From positions 1 to 50,152 of the forward strand of contig JAUXRI010000137.1 in assembly GCA_030681895.1 (NCBI GenBank): a stretch of DNA of 50,152 bases, read 5' to 3'. This DNA is from Myxococcales bacterium. Lineage in GTDB: Bacteria > Myxococcota > Myxococcia > Myxococcales > Myxococcaceae. Below, one piece after another: positions 1 through 8,639 of the stretch. The notes under the pieces were generated by a model. It searched no databases and was not told where the DNA came from. It worked only from the letters and a program-made list of their open reading frames with translations. Positions within the stretch are counted from its first letter, which is position 1, and every line of letters begins with the position of its first letter. The translations under genes and the position numbers were made by a program.

Positions 1-170
1 TAGTCGACGGTGCTCGACAGCTTCCCGAAGCGGGCGGCGTTGCGCGTGTCGAAGTGGAGCGTGACGTCGAGTTCCACGGGCTGCGGCGTGTTCCGCTCGA
101 AGTCGAAGAGGCCGACGATGCAGTCGAACCGCATGCCGCGCAGGGAGAGCCGGTCGAGTGGAGAGGTCAT
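1..170 (-). CDS. folB: Dihydroneopterin aldolase FolB, N-terminal part (cut by window edge)
   Basis: FolB converts 7,8-dihydroneopterin to 6-hydroxymethyl-dihydropterin in folate synthesis. Only the first 56 codons are present. The reading frame from the ATG at 170 gives the typical FolB opening: an L-R-G-M strand, then I-V-G-L-F-x-x-E-R with the conserved Glu, then P-V-E-L-D-V-T-L-x-F-D-T, and S-S-T-V-D-Y at the edge (the family has D-x-V-D-Y here). The ATG overlaps the stop of the upstream reductase as ATGA, so the two are probably translated together. Function comes from motif matching; pairing with a pteridine reductase supports it. Confidence 0.8.
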   Translation of the reverse strand, partial: MTSPLDRLSLRGMRFDCIVGLFDFERNTPQPVELDVTLHFDTRNAARFGKLSSTVD

Positions 171-895
171 GCGACGCTCAAGCCTCCGTCGACTCGGAGC
201 GTCTGGCCAGTGACGTATGGGGCGGTGGCGAGAAAAACGACGGCGCGGGCGACGTCGTCCGGGCTGCCTTCGCGGCCAAGCGGAATGCGGTTCAAGATGT
301 CGGCGCGCTGCGTGTCGGTGGTCTCGGCGGCCATCGCGACGGGGCCGGGCGCGACGGCGTTGACACGAATCGCGGGCCCGAGTTCGAGCGCCAATGAGCG
401 GGTCAGCTGATCGAGCGCGGCCTTCGCGGCGAGGTAGTGCGCGAAGAAATGCGTCGTCGTGTACGCGTGCGTGACGGCCATATCGGTGATGTTGACGATG
501 GCAGCGGTGGGAGAGGCTTTCAGCGCCGGCAGCAGGCCCTGGACGAGGAAGAACGGCGCCGCGACGTTCACCTTCCACATGTACTCGAGCTGGCCTGGCG
601 TCACCTGTTCGAAGTCGACGTGCGCGTAGGCAGCGGCGCTGTTGACGAGCAGATCGACGACGGGGTGATCGGCCCGAATGCGCTGCGCCAGCTTCGCCAC
701 GGCGTCGCCATCGGAGAGATCTGCCTGCTCGACGAACGCGCGCCGCCCCATCGCCTCGAGCTTCGCCTTGACCTCGAGCGCCGGCTCGAGCGAACGATTC
801 ACGTGGAGCACGACGTCGAACCCATTGGCACCGAGGGCGAGCGCGATCGCGCGCCCCACCCTGATGCCTGCACCCGTCACGACCGCGATCGGCAT
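167..895 (-). CDS. Short-chain dehydrogenase, pteridine reductase type (FolM/PTR1-like)
   Basis: A 242-residue NADPH-dependent oxidoreductase with a Rossmann fold. The glycine motif at residues 7-14 is T-G-A-G-I-R-V-G. It fits TGxxxRxG, the signature that separates pteridine reductases (PTR1, FolM) from ordinary SDRs, which have TGxxxGxG. The catalytic Tyr154 and Lys158 (Y-x-x-x-K) are present. The usual catalytic Ser is replaced by Asp138 in an N-I-T-D stretch, as in PTR1 and FolM, although the Asp-to-Tyr spacing is three residues longer. The likely role is reduction of dihydropterin or dihydrofolate. It overlaps folB by four bases, which fits a folate/pterin job. A generic SDR is the alternative. 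Confidence 0.8.
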   Translation of the reverse strand: MPIAVVTGAGIRVGRAIALALGANGFDVVLHVNRSLEPALEVKAKLEAMGRRAFVEQADLSDGDAVAKLAQRIRADHPVVDLLVNSAAAYAHVDFEQVTPGQLEYMWKVNVAAPFFLVQGLLPALKASPTAAIVNITDMAVTHAYTTTHFFAHYLAAKAALDQLTRSLALELGPAIRVNAVAPGPVAMAAETTDTQRADILNRIPLGREGSPDDVARAVVFLATAPYVTGQTLRVDGGLSVA

Positions 896-940
896 GGCGC
901 GAGGGTTAACGCGACCGGCGCGCCTTGGCCACCTCGTCAG

Positions 941-1600
941 CTAAGGCTTCGCGGCGACGATCTTGAGGTTGAACGCGCCGTTCTTCGTCGCGCCCCAGAT
1001 ACGCAACCAGACGGGCAGGATGCTCTCGCTGCCCCGCGCGGTGGTGATGTCTCCGAGGTCCAGCATCTCTTCGTCCTTCCAGCCGAACTGCGCGAGCACG
1101 CCCTTCACCTTCGTCTTCGCGCCGGCGTCGTTGCCCGAAATGAACGTCGTGTGCGTGTCGGGGAGCGAGCGCGGGTTCACCATGATGCTGCAGTTCATCG
1201 TGTTGAGCGCCTTCACGATGTGCGTCTTCGGGAACCGCTTCTGCAGCTGCTCGCCGAGCGAGTCGGTGTTGCTGACGAAGAGGCTCGGCGGCATGCCCTT
1301 CGAGAAGTCGAGCGGGTTGGCGATGTCGACGATCACCTTCCCGTCGATGTTCGCTTCACCGGCCATGGCGAGCGCTTCGACCGAGCCGTTGCCCGCGGTG
1401 CAGTTGAAGACGAGCTCACCGAACGCGGCCGCGTCTGCGTAGGTGCCAGCCGAGGCCTTCGCGCCAGCCTTCTTCGCCCAGGCCGCGGCCTTCTCGTTGG
1501 TGGCCGTGCGCGAGCCCATGCGCACGTCGTGGCCCAGCTCCACCAGCTTCGAACCAATCGTCTCACCCACCATGCCAGTCCCAAGAACGGCGATCTTCAT
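941..1600 (-). CDS. NADP-binding reductase of the F420-dependent NADP oxidoreductase family
   Basis: A 219-residue protein that starts with a dinucleotide-binding motif, G-T-G-M-V-G at residues 7-12, followed by A-N-P at the end of the Rossmann half. The family (NADP_oxidored F420 type, related to FNO and YdjA-like reductases) moves hydride between NADP and another cofactor or small substrate; the actual substrate cannot be read from sequence. The frame stays open further upstream, but the ATG at 1600 has a GAGGAGAG ribosome site 5-12 bases before it and begins exactly at the M-K-I-A-V-L-G-T-G core, so I chose it. It is transcribed away from the LysR gene at 1728 and may be its target. The pterin reductase gene follows after 45 bases. 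Confidence 0.8.
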   Translation of the reverse strand: MKIAVLGTGMVGETIGSKLVELGHDVRMGSRTATNEKAAAWAKKAGAKASAGTYADAAAFGELVFNCTAGNGSVEALAMAGEANIDGKVIVDIANPLDFSKGMPPSLFVSNTDSLGEQLQKRFPKTHIVKALNTMNCSIMVNPRSLPDTHTTFISGNDAGAKTKVKGVLAQFGWKDEEMLDLGDITTARGSESILPVWLRIWGATKNGAFNLKIVAAKP

Positions 1601-1703
1601 GACGTCTCTCCTCGTGCCGGGCGGAAGAAGTTCCGCGCTCGGTGATGGGAGGCAACCTACGAGCGTGACCCGTGGAGCAGAACGTCGACGCTGGCCATAT
1701 CGT

Positions 1704-1722
1704 TCATTCCAGCGTGGAATGA
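1704..1722. promoter_or_regulatory. Perfect inverted repeat, probable LysR-type operator
   Basis: Arms TCATTCC (1704-1710) and GGAATGA (1716-1722) match over all seven bases around a 5-base spacer. The site contains T-N11-A (T1707 to A1719), the LysR-type box. It lies in the 127-base gap between the divergent reductase and LysR genes and touches the LysR start region, which suggests autorepression plus control of the reductase. Binding is inferred. Confidence 0.6.
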
Positions 1723-1727
1723 GTGGC

Positions 1728-2657
1728 ATGGACCAACTCCAGCGCCTGAAGCTCTTCACCAAGGTGGTGGAGCGCGGCAGCCTCTCGAAGGCCGCGAAGG
1801 ACGTCGGCGTCGGCCAGCCGGCGGTGAGCAAGGCGATCTCGGCGATGGAGGAGTCGCTCGGCGTTCGGCTCCTGCTGAGGAGCACACGAACCCTGACCCT
1901 CACCGACGCCGGGCGGCAGTACTACGAGCGGTGTCGCCAGGCGCTCGCGGTGCTCGACGAAGCGCACGCCGAGGTGACGGAAGGTGCCGTTCCACGCGGG
2001 ACGCTCAAGCTCCACGGTCCGGTGGTGCTGGGCGAGCTGTTCCTCGGCCCGGCGGCCGTCGCGTTTCAGCGCGAGTTTCCGCACGTGGGGTGTGAGCTGA
2101 CGCTGCTCGATGGGTTCGTCGATCTCGTGGCCGAAGGCGCCGACCTCTCGATCCGGCTCGGCACCATCAGCGACGCGTCGATCGTTCGCCGGCGCCTCGG
2201 GACGATGGAGCGGCTGCTCGTGGCGGCGCCCGGCTACCTCAAGAAGCACGGCGTTCCGAAGCGCCCGCACGAGCTCGCCGACCATCGCTGCGTTCGGTTC
2301 AGCGGACTTCCCACGGGAAACGAGCTGACGCTCTCGACCAGCGACGGCCCGGTGACGGTCGAGGTGCCACCGTCGTTCCTCTCGAACAACGCCATCACCC
2401 TGAAGCAGGCGCTCGTGGGAGAGCTCGGCATCGGGCTGGTGACGCGGTGGCTGGTCGCAGACGAGCTGCGCCGAAAGAAGCTCGTCGTCGTGCTCCCGAA
2501 CGCACCGCCGAGTTCGCTCGACGTGAGCGCCGTAGTCCCCACCGCGAAGTACACGCCGGCGCGGGTGCGCGAGTTTCTGCGGGTGTTGATGAAGACGTTC
2601 GCGAAGGTGCCGGGAATGACGCTCGCGAGCGTCAGGGCCAGCGACGAAGCGTCCTAA
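1728..2657 (+). CDS. LysR-family transcriptional regulator
   Basis: A 309-residue DNA-binding regulator. The N-terminal winged helix-turn-helix spans about residues 5-62, with S-L-S-K-A-A-K then Q-P-A-V-S-K-A-I as the recognition helix and T-L-T-D-A-G after the wing. The rest is a LysR substrate domain of the CrgA/DmlR subgroup (R-L-G-T, Y-L-K-K-H-G-x-P, L-x-x-H-x-C-V-R-F). The ligand is unknown. The ATG at 1728 has GGA nine bases upstream; an in-frame ATG at 1719 would add three residues but lies inside the palindrome. The stop overlaps the convergent lipoprotein stop by three bases. The divergent NADP-binding reductase is its best candidate target. Confidence 0.9.
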   Translation: MDQLQRLKLFTKVVERGSLSKAAKDVGVGQPAVSKAISAMEESLGVRLLLRSTRTLTLTDAGRQYYERCRQALAVLDEAHAEVTEGAVPRGTLKLHGPVVLGELFLGPAAVAFQREFPHVGCELTLLDGFVDLVAEGADLSIRLGTISDASIVRRRLGTMERLLVAAPGYLKKHGVPKRPHELADHRCVRFSGLPTGNELTLSTSDGPVTVEVPPSFLSNNAITLKQALVGELGIGLVTRWLVADELRRKKLVVVLPNAPPSSLDVSAVVPTAKYTPARVREFLRVLMKTFAKVPGMTLASVRASDEAS

Positions 2658-3235
2658 CTCCCGCCGTCTGCACCCGCGTCTGGCTCTTCGCTCCCCGCGT
2701 CGAAGGGCACCGACACCGGGCCCGCGTCGATCACCGTCGTATCTCCATATTGCGTCGTGGAGAGCTCGGCGCAGCTGCCCGCGTCAGCGCCCTGAAACTC
2801 GTTCAACAGCCCGAACTCCCGCGACCGCAGCGTCGGTGCGTTGGGGTTGAAGCTGACGAACTCGAAGAGGCCAGCATCGGCGTCTGCGACGTCGCTCGGC
2901 ACGTAGAGCCGGTACCCGTACTGAATCGTCGCGCGAGGCATGCAGACGAAGGCCTCCCAGACCCCAGCGTCTCGCACCAACGGCACCGAGGGACGAAACG
3001 GAGAGGTGAAGCCGAAGAGCTCGGCCGCCAGCTCGTTCCCGGCCGGGTAGGCGAAGCGCACGGCGCAGCAGCCAGCGTCGGGGAAGACGAACTCGCCTGC
3101 GTCGGGCACGTACTGCGGCGCTACGCGCTTCGGCGGGTCGCCCTGCCCGCCCAGATCACGGTCGAGCACCGCCGGCTCCTGAAACGGCGGCGCGCACGAC
3201 AACACCGCGACACACACCACGACGACGCGCTTCAC
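2654..3235 (-). CDS. Small lipoprotein, possible E-set/glycogen-binding-like fold (last gene of envelope operon)
   Basis: A 193-residue protein with a GTG start that overlaps the stop of the HEAT-repeat gene as GTGA. A short hydrophobic leader ends in a lipobox (V-L-S-C, Cys14), so it is probably an outer-membrane lipoprotein. Residues about 55-145 have the pattern of an E-set/CBM48-type beta sandwich: a V-R-F-A-Y-P-A-G opening, a G-V-W-E-A-F-V turn, Y-G-Y-R-L, then F-N-P-N-A-P. In enzymes such modules bind glycogen-like glucans; here that is only a fold guess. The C-terminus is Asp-Ala-Gly rich. Its place as fourth gene of a coupled operon suggests it works with the three large proteins before it. 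Confidence 0.7.
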   Translation of the reverse strand: MKRVVVVCVAVLSCAPPFQEPAVLDRDLGGQGDPPKRVAPQYVPDAGEFVFPDAGCCAVRFAYPAGNELAAELFGFTSPFRPSVPLVRDAGVWEAFVCMPRATIQYGYRLYVPSDVADADAGLFEFVSFNPNAPTLRSREFGLLNEFQGADAGSCAELSTTQYGDTTVIDAGPVSVPFDAGSEEPDAGADGGS

Positions 3236-5130
3236 GGGGCCACCTCTCGAATCTCCTCGGGCGTCAGCAGACCCAGCGCGTCTGAAGCCAGACCGTCGCG
3301 GCGTGCCAGCGCTCGTTTCGCCTGGGCCTTGAGCAAGGCGCGCACGTCCGGCTCCTGCGACAGGCTCGAGGCGCCGACCAGCCGCAGCAGCGCCTTGCGC
3401 GCGATGACGCCGTGCTCCTCGTTTCGCAGCTCGTTTACCAACACCCGTGAGAGCTGCCGCCCCGCCGAGGCCTTCGCGTCGAAGTGCTGCGCCTCCAGGG
3501 TGACGAAGACGTCTTTCTTCACGAGCAGCGACGGCTCATGGCGCAGCCAGTCGACGCTGAAGGACTCGGTGTCGACGGGGTTCATGCGCCGCACCACCTT
3601 CGCCGCCGCCCTGCGCACACGCTCCTCCTTCGAGAAGGTGTACGGCACGGCCTCGGGCAGGAGCGCCGGGTCGCCCAGGTTCGCCAGCGCCTTGAGCGCC
3701 GTGGCCTGGGTGCGGCGGTCGGAGTCTGGCGTGAGCCGCTCCCGCACTGCGTCGACCGCGACGCCGCGCACCTCGGAGTCTTCGTGCAGGCCAGCCATCG
3801 TCGACAACGCCAGGAGCGACTCGGTGGCGACGAAGCGCGCCGAGCCGTTCGGATCGCTCTCGAGCGCCTGCGACGCCGCGCGGAACTCCGTGGCGAGGGG
3901 TGGCCCGACGTCGGCCCGGTCGACGAGCGAGAACATGGCCCGCGCGCGAATCGCCGGTGGCGCCTTCGTGTCACGCATCATGCCCAGCAGCGCGTCGCGG
4001 GCGTCGGACGTGCGTGCATTGCCGAAGGCGATGAAGAACGTGTTGAGGCCGTCTTCGGTCACCTTGCCCTGCTTCAGCTCGGCCACCACCTCGGGCGTCT
4101 TCTCGGGCCGCGCCTCGAGGAAGGCCCGCAGCGGAGGCCACGAGGCTGGAAGGTTCTGGTTCTTCGCGAAGAGGCCTTGCGCCAGTTGCACCACCTCGGC
4201 GGCCGACTTGTCCTGCAGCTCGGCCCGCAGCGCGCGGTCGGTCGGCGTGACGGGGAGCGCCTCTCTCCGGGCCATCGGCTTCGAGAGCAGGTCGGCCCAC
4301 TGGTAGTGCGTCACGTCGTGATCGAGCTGCGCCAGAGCGCCCGTGCCGCGAGCGGCCGTCGCGCGCACCCGGGTTCGAGTCGTGCCGCTGGTGGACGAGA
4401 GCGTCTCGTCGGCCTCGAGGTGATCGAACCAGTCGCCGCCCGCCACCGTCGCCGAGCCGAAGCTCGTCACGTGCGTGGCCTCGCCGCCCAGCCACAGCCG
4501 GCCGTACGAGCCGATTCTCCGCTGCGCCAGCACCTCGCCGCCTACTTTCGTCGTCGTCGCCTTCGCGTCGTAGCTACCGCGCGCGTTGTGTCGGGCGAGC
4601 GCCTCGTCGCCAGCCGTCCAGCGCCAGCCCAGCTCCCACAGCGCCGCCTGCTGCAGCCGCGCCTCGGGAGGCCGGGTCGACTGGTGGTGGGCAAAGCGCG
4701 TGAGCTCGCAGGCCGCGTCCACCTCGACGAGGAACGGCCCGGTGTACGCGCGGGCCGGCGTGTGGCCCGTCACCTCGACATCGGAGAAGGCACCCACGAG
4801 CACTGCGCGCGCCCCGTCGGCCTCGAGCACCTCGAGCTGCACCGACGTGGTGAGCGCTTCGGCGAGCATGGCCCCACGCGGCAACGGCGCCGGAGCGTTC
4901 GCCAGCTCGACGCCAGTCTGCACGGTGAGCGCGACGTCAACGCGCTGTCCCGCCTCGAAATGACAGCCGACCCGGGCTGACGCGACCGCCGCCTGTCGCC
5001 CTGCAGGAGACGAAGCCGCCACCGGCGCGGCGCTGACGGGCGCCTGGACGGGCCGGCGCGTGATCAGCACCGCGACCGCCGTCACCACCACCACGGCCGT
5101 GCCCACGAGGCCCCAACGAATGTTCTTCAT
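3232..5130 (-). CDS. Membrane-anchored HEAT-repeat protein with vitellogenin-N-like layout
   Basis: A 632-residue protein starting at the ATG at 5130, which overlaps the previous stop as ATGA. One hydrophobic segment (about residues 6-24) followed by R-R and a Pro/Ala-rich stretch looks like an uncleaved anchor or signal. Residues about 50-250 are beta-rich, with Y-T-G-P-F, a Cys-Glu-Leu and an R-L-Q-Q-A-A-L-W segment. Residues about 290-630 are alpha-helical repeats, including clear HEAT units (A-T-A-L-K-A-L-A-N-L-G-D-P-A-L-L; R-R-A-A-A-K-V-V-R). A beta barrel followed by a long helical solenoid is the order seen in vitellogenin and microsomal triglyceride transfer protein. I infer a periplasmic lipid- or protein-binding role; only the HEAT part is firm. 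Confidence 0.75.
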   Translation of the reverse strand: MKNIRWGLVGTAVVVVTAVAVLITRRPVQAPVSAAPVAASSPAGRQAAVASARVGCHFEAGQRVDVALTVQTGVELANAPAPLPRGAMLAEALTTSVQLEVLEADGARAVLVGAFSDVEVTGHTPARAYTGPFLVEVDAACELTRFAHHQSTRPPEARLQQAALWELGWRWTAGDEALARHNARGSYDAKATTTKVGGEVLAQRRIGSYGRLWLGGEATHVTSFGSATVAGGDWFDHLEADETLSSTSGTTRTRVRATAARGTGALAQLDHDVTHYQWADLLSKPMARREALPVTPTDRALRAELQDKSAAEVVQLAQGLFAKNQNLPASWPPLRAFLEARPEKTPEVVAELKQGKVTEDGLNTFFIAFGNARTSDARDALLGMMRDTKAPPAIRARAMFSLVDRADVGPPLATEFRAASQALESDPNGSARFVATESLLALSTMAGLHEDSEVRGVAVDAVRERLTPDSDRRTQATALKALANLGDPALLPEAVPYTFSKEERVRRAAAKVVRRMNPVDTESFSVDWLRHEPSLLVKKDVFVTLEAQHFDAKASAGRQLSRVLVNELRNEEHGVIARKALLRLVGASSLSQEPDVRALLKAQAKRALARRDGLASDALGLLTPEEIREVAP

Positions 5131-8100
5131 CGGAAGCGCTCCATGGACGGGAAATTGAAGTCGTACAGCCTGCCCTCGGCGATCTTGAAGCCGGCGAACT
5201 CCACCAGCGTCACGCTGAACTCGAAGATGAGCGCCTTCACCTTGAACTCGATGGCGCCCTCCAGCAGCGTGATGCTCCACTCGGCGAAGAGGTTGGTGTT
5301 GTCGCGCCGGGCCTTTCGGTTCGAGTGGTCGGTGAGGTGATGCATCGTCGTCTCGACGGTCGGCGCCACCTTCATCGCGACGAAGTTGAGCGTGCCCGCG
5401 AGGCAGATGCCCAGCTCGTCGTTCGGGTAACACCACTCGAGCCCCATGCCCGCCGCGAAGCCCAGCTCGACGGCCGCCGAGAGGGTGATGGAGACGTCGT
5501 CTTTGGCTGCGTCGTAGATGCAGGCGTACGGGCGCGCGGTGGCGATGGGCTCTGATGACAGAGCGCCCTGGCGGTCGACGAGCACTGCGGCACGGCTGGG
5601 CGCGCGAGGCAGAAGCCCGCCGCGCACGCCGCCGCTGAAGAAGATGCGCGAGGGGTCGATGGTGCCCGCGGCTCCGCCCGTCGAAGACGCGAAGGTGTCG
5701 TCGTTCGACAGCCAGCGGTAGCCCGTCTTGTGCCTGGACCTGCAGGTGCTCTCCACCCAGCTGAAGGCGCAGAGCGAAGGGTTGTATTCGTCGAACTGCT
5801 GCGCGCCGACCCACATGGCCGTGCTGGGCGCGCCTGCGCCTGACAGCAACGTCTGCAGCAGCGCGCTCTCGTCGATGCTGCTCAGCTCGGCCAGCCGGGC
5901 GCCCCGTGCGCCGCAGTCCTTCACGGCGTCGGCAAAGCCGCGGTCCTGGTCGCTGCGCTGCACGCAGGGCCTTGGCGTGCTGCCGTCGGTGGGCGCGGGC
6001 ACCACGCAGGCGTAAGCGCCGTCGGGCTCGGTGGAGTGCGTGACGCTCGTCACCAGCGCCAGCGAGAAGCCCACCGACACGGTGAACGTCACGAGGCCAA
6101 AGCTGCCGACGGGCTGCTTGTAGCCCCAGCCGACGCCGAGCCCCATGAGGCCCGCGTAGCGGCCCACCACCCACTCGGGGTTGGTGTTGCCCTGGTTGGC
6201 TTGCTGAATCGCCGACCAGATGGCGTCCCACGGCGGCGTGATGGTGAGCGACACCTTCTGCTTCTTGTTGATGGGGTCCGACATCCACTGCTCGGTGTCT
6301 TCGTCGGCCTCGGGGTCGAGCACCTGGTACCCGAGCACCTCGGCACCGCCGGCCGACTCGGAGTCGTCGTCGGGCATGCCGTTCACCATGCGCAGGCTGC
6401 CTGGCGCGTACACGCTCGACGTCGAGGTGGCGTAGTAGCTGTTGCCGTAGTCGCCCTGGCCACGCTGGCCGCCGCCGCTGCCTTGCTCGCAGCGCTGCCG
6501 GCCGTTGGCCATCATCTGGCAGGTGCGGTCGACGTCGTTGTCGTTCGACTGCTTCACCGACGTGTTGCCGCCCGACTGGTTGTTGGCCTGGCCCTGCCAG
6601 AGCTCATCTCCGATGGGCTGCACGGCGCCGATGGCCTTGTCGATGGTGACGACGAGCGGAACCTTCGACCACCGGCAGGCGCGGCCGGGGCTCGGGAAGC
6701 CCGTGGGCCGAAACGCCCGCGCGGTGTCGGCGTCGTTGCCCGCGCGGACGCCCAGGAAGCCGAAGTCGTAGTTGACGTCGGTGCGCCAGAACTCGGGCGT
6801 GATCCAGAAGTCGCCCGCTCTGGCCTCGAAGCACGCGAGCACCTCGAAGGTGCGCTGGCCGTCCTCGACGTAGAGCATCGAGGTGGGCGAGAGGAACTTC
6901 TGCTTGAGCGCCGTGTCGACGACGAAGCGGCCGTTCACGGTGACGCCCAGTGGACCGACGCCGGGCCGCCCATCGGCACCCGCGCCCGGCAGCTCGATGG
7001 CGCCGATGGTGGGGAACCCTTCGGTCGAGTCGGGCGCGACGTACGCGCCGGTCACGCTGCGCGGCACCAGGTACGCGCGCATGGTGGGACGGAAGTTGCG
7101 GGCGAGCACCTGGGCGAAGGCGCCGATCCGGTCGAGCGCGATGTACCAGTCGGCGCCGACCGAGATGCTCTGCGCCGCCGTCGAGTTCACCCGAATCGTC
7201 ACCTCGGGCCGGTCGACGCGCACGTCAGAGAGGCCCATCTCGATGCGGTCGGCTGGGAACAAGATGTCATCTTTCCCCTCGAAGAAGCCGGTGTAGCTGC
7301 TGCGCAAGACGGGCTCGGCGTTCGGTCGCGGCTGCTCGCGGAAGAAGTCCGTCGGCGGCACCTCGCGCTGCCGGTAGTACGCGCGGAAGTCGTAGCTGTC
7401 CTTCGCCTTCACGTAGAAGAACTCGAGCGGGTCGGCGCTGCACGAGTCCGCCTGCGTCTTGCCCTTCGGGATGTAGTGGGTGGTGTCTTCGAGATCGAAC
7501 GAGAGGTGGAACCGCAGCTCGGCGACGTGCTTGCGCGCGTAGACGAAGGCCGTGAGCGGAATGGTGGGCTCCTGCTGCTCGTAGGCGATGGCCTCGTTGA
7601 AGCAGTCGGGCGGAATGACGAGATCGCTCTCGAACGTGGCGGTGTGGAGGGTGGGGTCGACGGTGCCGCCATCGGCCGTCCGCACCCCGACGTCGAACGT
7701 CTTCACCAGGCAGCGGAACGACTCTGACGGCGCCCGGGCCGTGGGCCCAGAGGAGATGCCGTCATCGTGCACCTCGCTGAGCCACAGCGCCGCGCGGGCC
7801 TGCGTCGGCGGGGTGACGCCCACGTACTGGAGCCCGCCTCGAACCCTGTAGACCTGATCGTTGTCGAGCCGTCGGTCGAGCGCGGCGCCATCGATGCTGC
7901 GGCCCGTGTACTCGTGCAGCGTCGCGGAGCCCGTGCTGCGGGTCTCGAAGGGCATGAAGCGCGGCGTCACCGTCAGCGGCATCACCCGAAGTTGTGACTC
8001 CCGAATGACCGTCCGGGTCATGTCGGGGACGCAGTTCATGTTCTCGTCGCGCCGGAGCGAGCCATTGCACACGCGCGGGACGCAGGCCGTGCGGGCCGCC

Positions 8101-8639
8101 TGCGCAGCCGCCGGCGCCTGGAACCGGGGGCAGGAGATGATGGCCAGGCGTTTGTCGCTGGCGGAGCCGTAGGCCCTTCCGTCGGAGCACTCCCACACCA
8201 GATCGGTGCCGATCTGCTCAGCCTCCATCTGCGCAGTGAGGGTCGGGTTGAGCAGGCGGACGGAGTCGCTGATGCAATCGGTCGTCAAGACGCAGCTGGT
8301 GAGGTCGCGGCAGTTCGTGCTCGCGCGAATGAAGTCGTTGCCCGCGAGGTCGATTCGGTTGATCAACCCGTCGGGTCCGCGCTTGGCGAAGCGGCAGATG
8401 AACTTACTGACGTTGGTGACGACGTTGCGTCTGACGACCACCGCGCCAGCGTCAGGCTTCACGGCCTGGCTCCAGGCGTTGTTCGGCCCGGACGCAGTGG
8501 AGTCGAACGTCCACAAGATCTGATCGGCCGGGCACGTCTCGCCAACGGCGCTCGACACCGATGCTTGCTCCCCCTCGCAGGCGAGGAGCGTGAAGGAGAC
8601 GACGGCGACGGCCGCGCGAACGAATCGAGGAGTCTTCAT
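5127..8639 (-). CDS. Large secreted lipoprotein with C-type-lectin-like region
   Basis: A 1170-residue protein. The ATG at 8639 overlaps the upstream stop as ATGA, and the following gene overlaps its own stop the same way. The leader ends with lipobox L-L-A-C (Cys21). Residues about 25-860 are Cys-containing, beta-rich and not recognised; one short stretch (about 715-765) is rich in Asn, Gln and Gly. Residues about 875-1040 fit a C-type-lectin-like domain: Tyr-Ala-Cys start, D-A-V-K-D-C-G-A-R-G-A-R-L-A-E-L, W-V-G-A, a W-V-E loop, G-Y-R-W-L, and Y-A-C-I-Y at the end. The last 130 residues form a beta-rich tail. It probably sits on the cell surface as a binding protein; the ligand is unknown. 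Confidence 0.75.
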   Translation of the reverse strand: MKTPRFVRAAVAVVSFTLLACEGEQASVSSAVGETCPADQILWTFDSTASGPNNAWSQAVKPDAGAVVVRRNVVTNVSKFICRFAKRGPDGLINRIDLAGNDFIRASTNCRDLTSCVLTTDCISDSVRLLNPTLTAQMEAEQIGTDLVWECSDGRAYGSASDKRLAIISCPRFQAPAAAQAARTACVPRVCNGSLRRDENMNCVPDMTRTVIRESQLRVMPLTVTPRFMPFETRSTGSATLHEYTGRSIDGAALDRRLDNDQVYRVRGGLQYVGVTPPTQARAALWLSEVHDDGISSGPTARAPSESFRCLVKTFDVGVRTADGGTVDPTLHTATFESDLVIPPDCFNEAIAYEQQEPTIPLTAFVYARKHVAELRFHLSFDLEDTTHYIPKGKTQADSCSADPLEFFYVKAKDSYDFRAYYRQREVPPTDFFREQPRPNAEPVLRSSYTGFFEGKDDILFPADRIEMGLSDVRVDRPEVTIRVNSTAAQSISVGADWYIALDRIGAFAQVLARNFRPTMRAYLVPRSVTGAYVAPDSTEGFPTIGAIELPGAGADGRPGVGPLGVTVNGRFVVDTALKQKFLSPTSMLYVEDGQRTFEVLACFEARAGDFWITPEFWRTDVNYDFGFLGVRAGNDADTARAFRPTGFPSPGRACRWSKVPLVVTIDKAIGAVQPIGDELWQGQANNQSGGNTSVKQSNDNDVDRTCQMMANGRQRCEQGSGGGQRGQGDYGNSYYATSTSSVYAPGSLRMVNGMPDDDSESAGGAEVLGYQVLDPEADEDTEQWMSDPINKKQKVSLTITPPWDAIWSAIQQANQGNTNPEWVVGRYAGLMGLGVGWGYKQPVGSFGLVTFTVSVGFSLALVTSVTHSTEPDGAYACVVPAPTDGSTPRPCVQRSDQDRGFADAVKDCGARGARLAELSSIDESALLQTLLSGAGAPSTAMWVGAQQFDEYNPSLCAFSWVESTCRSRHKTGYRWLSNDDTFASSTGGAAGTIDPSRIFFSGGVRGGLLPRAPSRAAVLVDRQGALSSEPIATARPYACIYDAAKDDVSITLSAAVELGFAAGMGLEWCYPNDELGICLAGTLNFVAMKVAPTVETTMHHLTDHSNRKARRDNTNLFAEWSITLLEGAIEFKVKALIFEFSVTLVEFAGFKIAEGRLYDFNFPSMERFR

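Noticed and set aside
437..1645. Plus-strand open frame of 402 codons over the reductase genes
   Set aside because: Arg/Asp/His-rich shadow of two minus-strand genes with intact Rossmann motifs.
6036..7727. Plus-strand open frame of 563 codons inside the lectin-like lipoprotein gene
   Set aside because: Low-complexity antisense frame; the minus strand has the signal peptide and conserved cysteines.
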